From: Closterium sp. NIES-65
Lineage: Eukaryota > Streptophyta > Zygnematophyceae > Desmidiales > Closteriaceae
Length of the DNA: 64,000 bases
NCBI GenBank assembly: GCA_948144175.1
Contig: CANXME010002579.1
Span: forward strand, 1,114,001-1,178,000
Direction of reading: 5' to 3'
Position numbers and translations under genes: made by a program. Below are positions 47,501 to 59,250 of the stretch, piece by piece. The number at the start of each line of letters is the position of its first letter. Position 1 is the stretch's first letter. A model generated the notes under the pieces. The model was not told where the DNA came from. It ran no database searches and saw nothing but the letters and a program-made list of their open reading frames with translations.

Positions 47501-50500
47501 GACAGCAGGGGTAGCATGGTGAGAGCAGGGGTAGCATGGTGAGAGCAGGGGTAGCATGGTGAGAGCAGGGGTAGCATGGTGAGCGCAGGGGTAGCATGGT
47601 GAGCGCAGGGTAGCATGGTGAGAGCAGGGGTAGCATGGTGAGCGCAGGGGTAGCATGGTGAGAGCAGGGGTAGCATGGTGAGAGCAGGGGTAGCATGGTG
47701 AGAGCAGGGGTAGCATGGTGAGAGCAGGGGTAGCATGGTGAGCGCAGGGGTAGCATGGTGAGAGCAGGGGTAGCATGGTGAGAGCAGGGGTAGCATGGTG
47801 AGAGCAGGGGTAGCATGGTGAGAGCAGGGGTAGCATGGTGAGAGCAGGGGTAGCATGGTGAGCGCAGGGGTAGCATGGTGAGAGCAGGGGTAGCATGGTG
47901 AGAGCAGGGGTAGCATGGTGAGCGCAGGGGTAGCATGGTGAGAGCAGGGGTAGCATGGTGAGAGCAGGGGTAGCATGGTGAGCGCAGGGGTAGCATGGTG
48001 AGAGCAGGGGTAGCATGGTGAGAGCAGGGGTAGCATGGTGACAGCAGGGGTAGCATGGTGAGAGCAGGGGTAGCATGGTGAGAGCAGGGGTAGCATGGTG
48101 AGAGCAGGGGTAGCATGGTGAGCGCAGGGGTAGCATGGTGAGAGCAGGGGTAGCATGGTGAGCGCAGGGGTAGCATGGTGAGAGCAGGGGTAGCATGGTG
48201 AGAGCAGGGGTAGCATGGTGAGAGCAGGGGTAGCATGGTGAGCGCAGGGGTAGCATGGTGAGAGCAGGGGTAGCATGGTGAGCGCAGGGGTAGCATGGTG
48301 AGAGCAGGGGTAGCATGGTGAGAGCAGGGTTAGCATGGTGAGAGCAGGGGTAGCATGGTGAGCGCAGGGGTAGCATGGTGAGAGCAGGGGTAGCATGGTG
48401 AGCGCAGGGGTAGCATGGTGAGAGCAGGGGTAGCATGGTGAGAGCAGGGGTAGCATGGTGAGCGCAGGGGTAGCATGGTGAGAGCAGGGGTAGCATGGTG
48501 AGAGCAGGGGTAGCATGGTGAGAGCAGGGGTAGCATGGTGAGAGCAGGGGTAGCATGGTGAGCGCAGGGGTAGCATGGTGAGAGCAGGGGTAGCATGGTG
48601 AGAGCAGGGGTAGCATGGTGAGAGCAGGGGTAGCATGGTGAGAGCAGGGGTAGCATGGTGAGCGCAGGGGTAGCATGGTGAGAGCAGGGGTAGCATGGTG
48701 AGAGCAGGGGTAGCATGGTGACAGCAGGGGTAGCATGGTGAGAGCAGGGGTAGCATGGTGAGAGCAGGGGTAGCATGGTGAGAGCAGGGGTAGCATGGTG
48801 AGCGCAGGGGTAGCATGGTGAGAGCAGGGGTAGCATGGTGAGCGCAGGGGTAGCATGGTGAGCGCAGGGGTAGCATGGTGAGAGCAGGGGTAGCATGGTG
48901 AGAGCAGGGGTAGCATGGTGAGCGCAGGGGTAGCTTTGTGAGAGCAGTGGTAGCATGGTGAGAGCAGGGGTAGCATGGTGAGAGCAGTGGTAGCATGGTG
49001 AGAGCAGGGGTAGCATGGTGAGAGCAGGGGTAGCATGGTGAGCGCAGGGGTAGCATGGTGAGAGCAGGGGTAGCATGGTGAGAGCAGGGGTAGCATGGTG
49101 AGCGCAGGGGTAGCATGGTGAGAGCAGGGGTAGCATGGTGAGCGCAGGGGTAGCATGGTGAGAGCAGGGGTAGCATGGTGAGCGCAGGGGTAGCAGTGTG
49201 AGCGCAGGGGTAGCATGGTGAGAGCAGGGGTAGCATGGTGAGCGCAGGGGTAGCATGGTGAGAGCAGGGGTAGCATGGTGAGAGCAGGGGTAGCATGGTG
49301 AGAGCAGGGGTAGCATGGTGAGAGCAGGGGTAGCATGGTGAGAGCAGGGGTAGCATGGTGAGCGCAGGGGTAGCATGGTGAGAGCAGGGGTAGCATGGTG
49401 AGCGCAGGGGTAGCATGGTGAGAGCAGGGGTAGCATGGTGAGAGCAGGGGTAGCATGGTGAGCGCAGGGGTAGCATGGTGAGAGCAGGGGTAGCATGGTG
49501 AGAGCAGGGGTAGCATGGTGAGAGCAGGGGTAGCATGGTGAGAGCAGGGGTAGCATGGTGAGAGGAGGGGTAGCATGGTGAGCGCAGGGGTAGCATGGTG
49601 AGCGCAGGGGTGGCATGGTGAGAGCAGGGGTAGCATGGTGAGCGCAGGGGTAGCATGGTGAGAGCAGGGGTAGCATGGTGAGCGCAGGGGTAGCATGGTG
49701 AGAGCAGGGGTAGCATGGTGAGAGCAGGGGTAGCATGGTGAGAGCAGGGGTAGCATGGTGAGCGCAGGGGTAGCATGGTGAGAGCAGGGGTAGCATGGTG
49801 AGAGCAGGGGTAGCATGGTGAGCGCAGGGGTAGCATGGTGAGAGCAGGGGTAGCATGGTGAGAGCAGGGGTAGCATGGTGAGAGCAGGGGTAGCATGGTG
49901 AGCGCAGGGGTAGCATGGTGAGAGCAGGGGTAGCATGGTGAGCGCAGGGGTAGCATGGTGAGAGCAGGGGTAGCATGGTGAGCGCAGGGGTAGCATGGTG
50001 AGAGCAGGGGTAGCATGGTGAGAGCAGGGGTAGCATGGTGACAGCAGGGGTAGCATGGTGAGAGCAGGGGTAGCATGGTGAGAGCAGGGGTAGCATGGTG
50101 AGAGCAGGGGGTAGCATGGTGAGCGCAGGGGTAGCATGGTGAGAGCAGGGGTAGCATGGTGAGCGCAGGGGTAGCATGGTGAGCGCAGGGGTAGCATGGT
50201 GAGAGCAGGGGTAGCATGGTGAGAGCAGGGGTAGCATGGTGAGCGCAGGGGTAGCTTTGTGAGAGCAGTGGTAGCATGGTGAGAGCAGGGGTAGCATGGT
50301 GAGAGCAGTGGTAGCATGGTGAGAGCAGGGGTAGCATGGTGAGAGCAGGGGTAGCATGGTGAGCGCAGGGGTAGCATGGTGAGAGCAGGGGTAGCATGGT
50401 GAGAGCAGGGGTAGCATGGTGAGCGCAGGGGTAGCATGGTGAGAGCAGGGGTAGCATGGTGAGCGCAGGGGTAGCATGGTGAGAGCAGGGGTAGCATGGT

Positions 50501-53500
50501 GAGCGCAGGGGTAGCAGTGTGAGCGCAGGGGTAGCATGGTGAGAGCAGGGGTAGCATGGTGAGCGCAGGGGTAGCATGGTGAGAGCAGGGGTAGCATGGT
50601 GAGAGCAGGGGTAGCATGGTGAGAGCAGGGGTGTAGCATGGTGAGAGCAGGGGTAGCATGGTGAGCGCAGGGGTAGCATGGTGAGAGCAGGGGTAGCATG
50701 GTGAGAGCAGGGGTAGCATGGTGAGCGCAGGGGTAGCATGGTGAGAGCAGGGGTAGCATGGTGAGAGCAGGGGTAGCATGGTGAGAGCAGGGGTAGCATG
50801 GTGAGAGCAGGGGTAGCATGGTGAGCGCAGGGTAGCATGGTGAGAGCAGGGGTAGCATGGTGAGAGCAGGGGTAGCATGGTGAGAGCAGGGGTAGCATGG
50901 TGAGAGCAGGGGTAGCATGGTGAGAGCAGGGGTAGCATGGTGAGAGCAGGGGTAGCATGGTGAGAGCAGGGGTAGCATGGTGAGAGCAGGGGTAGCATGG
51001 TGAGAGCAGGGGTAGCATGGTGAGAGCAGGGGTAGCATGGTGAGAGCAGGGGTAGCATGGTGAGAGAGGGGTAGCATGGTGAGAGCAGGGGTAGCATGGT
51101 GAGAGCAGGGGTAGCATGGTGAGAGCAGGGTAGCATGGTGAGAGCAGGGGTAGCATGGTGAGAGCAGGGGTAGCATGGTGAGAGCAGGGGTAGCATGGTG
51201 AGAGCAGGGGTAGCATGGTGAGAGCAGGGGGTAGCATGGTGAGCGCAGGGGTAGCATGGTGAGAGCAGGGGTAGCATGGTGAGAGCAGGGGTAGCATGGT
51301 GAGAGCAGGGGTAGCATGGTGAGAGCAGGGGTAGCATGGTGAGAGCAGGGGTAGCATGGTGAGAGCAGGGGTAGCATGGTGAGAGCAGGGGTAGCATGGT
51401 GAGAGCAGGGGTAGCATGGTGAGCGCAGGGGTAGCATGGTGAGAGAAGGGGTAGCATGGTGAGAGCAGGGGTAGCATGGTGAGAGCAGGGGTAGCATGGT
51501 GAGAGCAGGGGTAGCATGGTGAGAGCAGGGGTAGCATGGTGAGAGCAGGGGTAGCATGGTGAGAGCAGGGGTAGCATGGTGAGAGCAGGGGTAGCATGGT
51601 GAGAGCAGGGGTAGCATGGTGAGAGCAGGGGTAGCATGGTGAGAGCAGGGGTAGCATGGTGAGAGCAGGGGTAGCATGGTGAGAGCAGGGGTAGCATGGT
51701 GAGAGAAGGGGTAGCATGGTGAGAGCAGGGGTAGCATGGTGAGCGCAGGGGTAGCATGGTGAGAGCAGGGGTAGCATGGTGAGAGCAGGGGTAGCATGGT
51801 GAGAGCAGGGGTAGCATGGTGAGCGCAGGGGTAGCATGGTGAGAGCAGGGGTAGCATGGTGAGAGCAGGGGTAGCATGGTGAGAGCAGGGGTAGCATGGT
51901 GAGAGCAGGGGTAGCATGGTGAGAGCAGGGGTAGCATGGTGAGAGCAGGGGTAGCATGGTGAGAGCAGGGGTAGCATGGTGAGAGCAGGGGTAGCATGGT
52001 GAGAGCAGGGGTAGCATGGTGAGAGAAGGGGTAGCATGGTGAGAGCAGGGGTAGCATGGTGAGCGCAGGGGTAGCATGGTGAGAGCAGGGGTAGCATGGT
52101 GAGAGCAGGGGTAGCATGGTGAGAGCAGGGGTAGCATGGTGAGAGCAGGGGTAGCATGGTGAGAGCAGGGGTAGCATGGTGAGAGCAGGGGTAGCATGGT
52201 GAGAGCAGGGGTAGCATGGTGAGAGCAGGGGTAGCATGGTGAGAGCAGGGGTAGCATGGTGAGAGAAGGGGTAGCATGGTGAGAGCAGGGGTAGCATGGT
52301 GAGCGCAGGGGTAGCATGGTGAGAGCAGGGGTAGCATGGTGAGAGCAGGGGTAGCATGGTGAGAGCAGGGGTAGCATGGTGAGAGCAGGGGTAGCATGGT
52401 GAGCGCAGGGGTAGCATGGTGAGAGCAGGGGTAGCATGGTGAGAGCAGGGGTAGCATGGTGAGAGCAGGGGTAGCATGGTGAGAGAAGGGGTAGCATGGT
52501 GAGAGCAGGGGTAGCATGGTGAGCGCAGGGGTAGCATGGTGGGTAGCATGGTGAGAGCAGGGGTAGCATGGTGAGAGCAGGGGTAGCATGGTGAGAGCAG
52601 GGGTAGCATGGTGAGAGCAGGGGTAGCATGGTGAGAGCAGGGGTAGCATGGTGAGAGCAGGGGTAGCATGGTGAGAGCAGGGGTAGCATGGTGAGAGAAG
52701 GGGTAGCATGGTGAGAGCAGGGGTAGCATGGTGAGCGCAGGGGTAGCATGGTGAGAGCAGGGGTAGCATGGTGAGAGCAGGGGTAGCATGGTGAGAGCAG
52801 GGGTAGCATGGTGAGAGCAGGGGTAGCATGGTGAGAGCAGGGGTAGCATGGTGAGAGCAGGGGTAGCATGGTGAGAGCAGGGGTAGCATGGTGAGCGCAG
52901 GGGTAGCATGGTGAGAGCAGGGGTAGCATGGTGAGAGCAGGGGTAGCATGGTGAGAGCAGGGGTAGCATGGTGAGCGCAGGGGTAGCTTTGTGAGAGCAG
53001 TGGTAGCATGGTGAGAGCAGGGGTAGCATGGTGAGAGCAGTGGTAGCATGGTGAGAGCAGGGGTAGCATGGTGAGCGCAGGGGTAGCATGGTGAGCGCAG
53101 GGGTAGCATGGTGAGAGCAGGGGTAGCATGGTGAGAGCAGGGGTAGCATGGTGAGCGCAGGGGTAGCATGGTGAGAGCAGGGGTAGCATGGTGAGCGCAG
53201 GGGTAGCATGGTGAGAGAAGGGGTAGCATGGTGAGCGCAGGGGTAGCATGGTGAGAGCAGGGGTAGCATGGTGAGCGCAGGGGTAGCATGGTGAGCGCAG
53301 GGGTAGCATGGTGAGAGCAGGGGTAGCATGGTGAGAGCAGGGGTAGCATGGTGAGAGCAGGGGTAGCATGGTGAGAGCAGGGGTAGCATGGTGAGAGCAG
53401 GGGTAGCATGGTGAGCGCAGGGGTAGCATGGTGAGAGCAGGGGTAGCATGGTGAGAGCAGGGGTAGCATGGTGAGCGCAGGGGTAGCATGGTGAGCGCAG

Positions 53501-55946
53501 GGGTAGCATGGTGAGAGCAGGGGTAGCATGGTGAGAGCAGGGGTAGCATGGTGAGAGCAGGGGTAGCATGGTGAGAGCAGGGGTAGCATGGTGAGAGCAG
53601 GGGTAGCATGGCGGCCGTACAGTCATGGCAGAAGCGAGGCAACATGGTGATAGTAGGGGCAGCGAGGAAGGCTGGGAAAGGGTAGATAAGGCAGTGGTGC
53701 AGTGCAGTGCAGTGCGGCAGTGTGACCAGTTGAGGTTGAGGCATGTCCTGCAGCATGAAGCATGGTCAAAAGCATGGGTTATGGCATGGTGAGAAGCCCA
53801 GTTGGTTGGAAGCATGGCTTCAGGCGTACATTATCCCAGCTCGTTGGTTGGGCGGCTCAGCAACAGAAGCAAATGTGTGGAACTGCGGGGTGTTAGTTTT
53901 AGTTTTCTCAAAAATACCCTGTGGTTTTCTTTTGTCAAATATTCTGACCCATTCTCTTCTCCTCTTCCCACCACACAAGGCGGTTCAGTGACGGAAGCAG
54001 TGGTGTGGCAGTGTCTGGCAGAGGCGTATCTGTTTTTTTAGTTGACTCAGAGAAGTATTGGTGCTGGCATACGTTCCCCCAACCCATTCTCTTATGTCCC
54101 CCACCCCCCACCCTCTTCCCACCACACAGGGCGGGTCAGTGACAGAAGCAGTTGTGTGGCAGTGTTTGGCGGAGGCGTATCTAACTGGCGGGCGGGCGGC
54201 AGATGCCGACCTTTGTGTGGCCAAGTGTCAGACGCTGGACCCATACTCTGCTGACACGTGGATGGTGGCAGGTGAGTCATGGAGGCAAGTAATATGCTAG
54301 TAGCGTGGTTGAATTGAGACTTGGGAACCCCATTTCAATACAAATTGGTGTGTTGTGATAGAACAGCAGGTGGTTTTTGAGGCTCAAAAACGACCTCAGG
54401 TGAGTCATGGAGGGAAGTGATATGCTAGTAGCGTGGTTGAATCGAAACTTGGAACCCCGTTTCGATACAGAATGGTGTGTTGGGATAGGACAGTAGGTTC
54501 TCAGGAACCCCAGACCTTTTTTTTTTGTGTCCAGTGAAAAAACAGAAGGGTGTAATAGGACAGTAAGTTGTAGGTTCCCAGAGACCTAGATTCTATTAAA
54601 CTCAAAAAGAACCCTCGGAAAGCAAAATGATGTGATAGGGGCCAGGGCAGTAGGTTGTCAGGAACCCCAGGGTGTGATAGGATAGGAGACGATTGGGCCC
54701 CCCTGTCTTGGTTAGACGTTCCAAACGCAGCTCCCAAACGCAGCTCCCAAACGCAGCTCCCAAACGCAGCTCCCAAACGCAGCTCCCAAACGCAGCTCCC
54801 AAACGCAGCTCCCAAACGCAGCTCCCAAACGCAGCTCCCGAACGCAGCTCCCAAACGCAGCTCCCCTGCCAGATGTTATCTCCCTGCCCTCGTCCCCGCT
54901 TCCCCTCGGCCCCGCTTCCCCTCGGCCCCGCTTCCCCTCGGCCCCTCTCCCGCTCCCTTCCTCGCCCTCACCCCTCCAGGCATGCTAGAAGAAGCAAAAT
55001 GCTGTCCCTGCAAGGCCTTTGCCTGCAACTGCAGCACCTGCCATTCCACCAATCCCTCTCTGCCTCCCTCCTCACTCTCACGTTCTCACTCTCACATCCT
55101 CGCTCTGTCATCCTCTTGTCTCTCACTCTTCTAAGCATGCGAGAAAAGGCGAGAAGCCACTGTCATAAGGACCTTGCATGCAACAGCACTGTAATGGCCA
55201 TCAACCAATCCTTCTCCCCCTCCTCCTCCTGTCTCACCCTCCCACCACACCACACTCCCCCAGCCATGCTAGAAGATGCAAGATCCTGCCCCCAGGAGGC
55301 CCTGGCGTGCTACCGTGTTGCACTGTCCACCAACCAGTCCCTCCGCCCTTCCCTCCCCACACATCAGCACTCTCACGTCCTCTCTCTCCCCCACTCCCCA
55401 GCCATGCTAGAAGATGCAAGATCCTGCCCCCAGGAGGCCCTGGCCTGCTACTGCAGTGCCCTGGCCATCAACTGCTCGTTCCACCCCTCCCTCCCCACTC
55501 CCACATCCTCGCTCTCACACCCTCACTCTCACATGATCATTCACATCCCCACTCTCCCATCCTCTCCCATCCTCTCCCATCCTCTCCCCCTCACTCCCAC
55601 AGGCATGCTTGAAGAGGCAAGAGGCTGCCCCGAGGAGGCCCTTGCCTGCTACCGCAGTGCCTTGGCCATCGACCAATGGCACGCTGCCAGCAAGGCACGG
55701 CTGGGAGCCCTGCTGCTGCAGATGGGCGGGGAGTGGCTGCACATGGCGCAGGTGTACCTGAGGGAGGTGGTATCTGGTGATGGGTTTGATGCACGTGCGT
55801 GGCATGTGCTGGGATTGGTGGAGAGAGGGCGTGGGGATGTGGGAGCTGCTGCCGAGTGTTTCAGGCGAGCTATGGAGGCGGAGGAAACGGCCCCTGCTGT
55901 GCCGTTTAATACACTTAGGCCGATCCTGCCGCAGCTGCTTCTGTAA
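44539..55946 (+). CDS. NPG/TTC7-like tetratricopeptide repeat protein, three exons
   Basis: ATG 44539 has CGCCATGG context. Exon 1 is 44539-45576, exon 2 54130-54271 and exon 3 55603-55946. They join in frame to give about 507 residues ending at TAA. TPR-like helices include EGVRYGERAVELAASSGPQR, VDLALALAEQRHVSEALKVA and LLALLLTCQQRFKDAEDMC in exon 1, TEAVVWQCLAEAYLTGGRAA in exon 2, and EEALACYRSALAIDQWHAAS plus DVGAAAECFRRAMEAEE in exon 3. Layout and the C-terminal EETAPxxPF motif resemble plant NPG proteins (calmodulin-binding, linked to PI4-kinase complexes like animal TTC7), but the N-terminal half of those is not seen. Gly-rich inserts interrupt exon 1 near 45320-45490. Intron 1 is 8.55 kb, almost all minisatellite. 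Confidence 0.8.
45698..53610 (+). repeat. giant intronic minisatellite, 20-bp unit, about 396 copies
   Basis: Unit CATGGTGAGAGCAGGGGTAG, exactly three per 60 bases over most of the tract. Common variants are GAGCGCAG, GACAGCAG and GAGAGAAG; rare units lack or gain one G. Larger blocks recur: a TAGCTTTGTGAGAGCAGTGG marker appears at about 48931, 50251 and 52986, the first two exactly 66 units apart with the same following variants. The unit matches the exon 1/intron 1 junction (45570-45586) over CATGGTGAGAGCAGGGG. Because it has no stop in any minus-strand frame and 20 is not divisible by 3, very long antisense open frames arise automatically; they are not genes. Confidence 0.97.
53611..53740 (+). 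repeat. second copy of TPR exon 1 end and donor, after the array
   Basis: GCGGCCGTACAGTCATGGCA, then GAAGCGAGGCAACATG|GTGATAG, repeats exon 1 bases about 45540-45583 with a few changes. The following GGGCAGCGAGG...GGCAGTGGTGCAG matches the start of intron 1 (45587-45680). The array is thus bracketed by direct repeats of the exon/intron border. Confidence 0.88.
53975..54041 (+). repeat. broken copy of TPR exon 2 start
   Basis: CCACCACACAAGGCGGTTCA through GAGGCGTATCTG repeats the acceptor and first 55 bases of exon 2 (54130 on), then runs into TTTTTTTAG. The acceptor has an extra A (ACACAAG). Upstream pyrimidine-rich sequence is also shared (ACCCATTCTCTT). Confidence 0.85.
54272..54500 (+). 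repeat. duplicated exon 2 donor region
   Basis: CAGGTGAGTCATGGAGG plus about 95 following bases occurs at 54269-54370 and again at 54398-54500 (GATATGCTAGTAGCGTGGTT in both). The second copy starts at the splice junction, giving a second potential donor without exon sequence. Confidence 0.85.
54721..54865 (+). repeat. 13-bp minisatellite, about 11 copies
   Basis: Unit CCAAACGCAGCTC, nearly perfect, in intron 2 of the TPR gene, followed by a short CGGCCCCGCTTCCCCT triplication. Confidence 0.92.
54978..55490 (+). repeat. four pseudo-copies of TPR exon 3 start
   Basis: Copies begin near 54980, 55136, 55263 and 55403. Each follows a C/T-rich tract ending at or near CAG and starts GCATGCTAGAAGA-type sequence. 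Their translations run parallel to GMLEEARGCPEEALACYRSA (for example AMLEDARSCPQEALACYCSA). All fade after about 85 bases, so each is an acceptor with a half exon and no donor. The genuine exon starts at 55603. Confidence 0.88.
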
Positions 55947-57442
55947 TATGGTAGTGGTCGAGCTCATATAAAGTTGCGGTAAAGTTCATGCAAAGACTGT
56001 TGCAGTAAAGATCATGCAAACTTCTCCCAGCATGCTTTGAAGTTGGTTTGGGCTAAAATTTCTAATGTCTATACATATGATGGAGTAGGCTAAGCGGGCG
56101 ACCCTACAGGTGAACGCTTTTTGTTGTACAAGGACCAATAATTCCCTTCAGGTGAATGCTTACCGTTGTTGATTTTTTTCCAATTGATTGGGATTCGTCG
56201 TTTGTAAAGCCTACATTATATGCGAATTGCTGTAACGTTACCATGCTGAGTTTGTTAGAATGCAGCTCGTGTTCACCCAGAAGCATCTATTGTGTCCAGG
56301 TTGTCACTTCCGCGGCCGCTACTGGCGAATGAGGTAACAGAAAAATCGCGCGAAAATGGGAACGGCGTGGTTGAGAAGTGTCCACGTCAGTTCCCGATCA
56401 GCAGACCTGCCAAGAATCTACCCGTGGCCATTATAGATCTCAGGTCACCCATATTTGCTAGAATACATTATTCAGGACGTTTACACACCGAAGCCTCCAT
56501 TCACCAGTATATCCTTAGCTGGATTGCAATTCAACTGTAAAAGGTTGTGTAAAAAGATATTATTGGGTTTGTGCAATCCAGCTATTGACTTGGCAAGGTA
56601 TACAACGCGCCGATATTCTCTTCGGGCCGAAGGCATGCCGGGCACGCGCAGATGGAAAAACACGCAGAGCGGAAGAACCCTGTGTGGGGGTGTTGAGTTT
56701 TCCCAGCCAATCAGGGCGAGGACGCGAGATGCCATGAGCCAGCATGAATCCCTCTGTACACATGATGCCCATTTCAGTCCCCTTCCCCATTTTTCCCTGT
56801 GCTCCTCTCTCGAGCATGCGTTCACTAGGGGCAGAATGGGACTGAATGTAGAACAAAGGTTGACAAATAAACTACAGCTGCGGAAATTGTGGGTAGCCCA
56901 GCGTGTTTTGTCTGGGAAACTCGAACATCTTGGTTTTGTCGTGGGCTAGTAACGCGCGGGCCGTTGGCTGTGAATGTCGACCACTGGGCGTATGGAGTGG
57001 CATTGGACGTGTTCAGAGTGGGCGGTTGAGTGAGCATGAGGGTGTAATCAGCTCGGCCTTCCAGCGTTGAGTGTGTGCGCATGAAGTTCACTTCAGTACG
57101 GTTTAGTGAGATTCCTGACAAAACTGATTTTTTGGTCAACCATTGAAATCGGTTGATTCTGGTTTTGAGGTGAAGGATTTTCATGATTCGGCTCGAATTT
57201 TTCTCGTCAGCCCAAGGCCAACCCTGACAGCGGATAACCATTGAAAACGTGTCACGAACAGTCAGGACGTCAGTAGTACCTGCGTTTGTACGGGCTTCCT
57301 TCCCAGCTGCTTTTATCAAAGACGACCTTGTTTGACGACGAACGGACCGGTGGTAACACTCGCGTATGAACCCGGAGCCCGCTGCGCATCGCGCTTCGAT
57401 AGCTCTGTCTCGTGACTGTCTCGTGCAATCGCCGTCCCAGTC
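55947..57442. other. intergenic, no recognisable gene
   Basis: Between the TPR gene stop and the CDSP32 start there are only short open frames without domains. No tandem array or inverted repeat stands out. The last few hundred bases are the likely CDSP32 promoter and leader. Confidence 0.5.
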
Positions 57443-59232
57443 ATGGCTCACCGAGTCGCATGCTGCAGCGGAGTAGCAACAACAGCTCCTGTTGGTGCCA
57501 TTCTCCCGCGCGCCACGTCAGCACGCACTCTGGATCTCCGCCGCTCTCTGCTTTCCGCAACCTTCCCCAGCGCCATCGCTCCGCACATAGCCGCCTCCTT
57601 CCCCAGTCGGCGCGCTTCAGCCACCCCCCGCGCGTCTCAGTCTTCTGCCGACGCCGCCACACGCACCACCGGCGCGCATGCGCCTTCGTCCGCCACGAAT
57701 TCCCCAGAGTCCGCGGAAGCATCCGCGCGGGAGGCTGCCGCGCTAGAGGCCGCGGCGGCGCGCGTAATAACCCTCTCGAGCCGCGAAGAATATGATCGGC
57801 TGATGGCGGAGGCTAAGAACAAAGGGCGACTCGCTGTAGTCGAGGTTACTATGTCTACCCTCCCCAATACCGACCGGATTTACAATACCCTCGTGGAAAC
57901 TGCGCGGTTGTTTCCGAACACGGTGTTCCTGCGCATTTTCGCGGACAAGGGCGCGGAGCTGCGCGGGTTGGCGCAGAGCATGCAGTGCGCGCGCGTGCCG
58001 TCGTACGTGCTGTTCCGCGAGGGGCAGCGCGTGCACGAGGACGCGGGGATGGACGCGGAGCGGCTGCGCGCCGAGCTGCTGTACTACTCCGCGGAAGGGC
58101 CCGTGCTGGAGGTGCACTCTGCGGAAGAGTTCCGCGCCCTCATTGAGGTAGGGGGGGTTGGGGGAAAGGGGAACGGGAAGAAGAAGGGGATGGGGAAGGA
58201 AGGGGGGAGGTGATAGAGATAGGATGAAGGGGAAGGGAGGAGGGTTGGGGAAGGGGATATGGGATAGGGAGAAGAGTAAGGGAAAAAGAGAGGGGGGAGA
58301 TGTGCGGGGCTCACGATCCACGTCAACGTGCTGCGCGCCGAGCTGCTGTACTACTCCGCGGAAGGGCACACTTTGCGGAATAGTTCCGCGCGCTGATTGA
58401 GGTACGGAGAGTGGGGGGAAGGGGAAGGGTAAGGGGAAGGGTAAGGGGAAGGGTAAGGGGAAGGGGAATGGGAATGGGAAGGGAGAGAGGGTTGGGGATA
58501 GGGGTTGGGGAGAAGGGGGAGATGTGCGGCTCATTATCTACACCAACGTGCTGTACTACTTTTGAGAATTCTCAAACGTGCTGTACTACTCCGCGGAAGA
58601 GTTCTGCGCGCTCACCAGGGGCGATTGGTGGGGAAGAGAGGGATTGGGGTAAAGGGGGTTTGTGGAAACGGGGAAGCGGGGGAAAAGATTCTGAGAAAAC
58701 ACATTCTGCACAAGGTCATGGCTTCTGGTCTTAAGACGCCTGGAAACCTGATAATAAATATTGAGAGCTGTCAGAAGTTTACAGTCACATGCCAGTCCAA
58801 CTGTGGCAGTACCAATGGTGATGAGATTCAGTCCCCATTCTGTGGCTGGTGCATCACCATTGAGCTCCCACTGAGTTCATCCGCATTTATCTCCCACTGA
58901 GCTCCATCTCCCCCTTGCCCCCACAGACGCACAAGGACACGGACATGCTAGTGGTGATCGAAGCAACGCTCACCTTCTGCGGTCCCTGTGTGCGCATCCA
59001 CCAAACCGTGCTCAACCTCTCCCACCGCATGGCGGGCCACGCCGTCTTCGCCCGCTTCTTTGGGGACTCGGCCGACTGCACTAAAGATTTGATTCGTGAG
59101 CTGGGGGTGGTGGAGGCACCCACGTTTCTGTTCTACCGGCGGGGGGAGCTGCTGGGCCGCTATGTGGGGTCGGGCAGAGGGGATTTGGTGGGGGAGATTC
59201 TCAAGCACCAAGGGGTGCCCGTGAGCTCGTGA
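57443..59232 (+). CDS. CDSP32: CDSP32-like chloroplast protein with two thioredoxin domains, two exons
   Basis: Plastid thioredoxin-like protein, known in plants for electron transfer to peroxiredoxins and methionine sulphoxide reductase under stress. Exon 1 (57443-58147) starts with a Ser/Arg/Ala-rich transit-like leader (to about residue 95). It continues with an N-terminal thioredoxin fold lacking a CxxC site ([30 protein letters not shown]). The donor is GAG|GTAGGG; exon 2 (58927-59232) follows CCCCACAG in phase 0. It carries the active site TFCGPC and the family signatures [27 protein letters not shown] and GEILKHQGV. Total 337 residues, close to plant CDSP32 (about 300). Broken copies of exon ends flank exon 2. 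Confidence 0.92.
58318..58618 (+). repeat. two broken copies of CDSP32 exon 1 end
   Basis: The first (58318-58401) repeats CTGCGCGCCGAGCTGCTGTA through GATTGAG|GTACGG but has GGAATAG where exon 1 has GGAAGAG, creating a stop in one frame. The second (about 58537-58618) holds CGTGCTGTACTACT twice and a shorter GCGGAAGAGTTC end. Each is followed by G-rich intron sequence like that after exon 1. Confidence 0.85.
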
Positions 59233-59250
59233 ATGACACTCCTTTTTTTC

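Noticed and set aside
45255-53815. Antisense open frames of 1,000-2,800 codons with MLPLLSPCYPCSHHATPALT repeats
   Set aside because: They follow from a 20-bp unit without stops in any minus-strand frame. All three frames give the same repeat and overlap the TPR exon on the other strand.
56481-57451. Minus-strand frames between the TPR gene and CDSP32 as genes
   Set aside because: Short, mutually overlapping, no recognised motif; likely chance frames.
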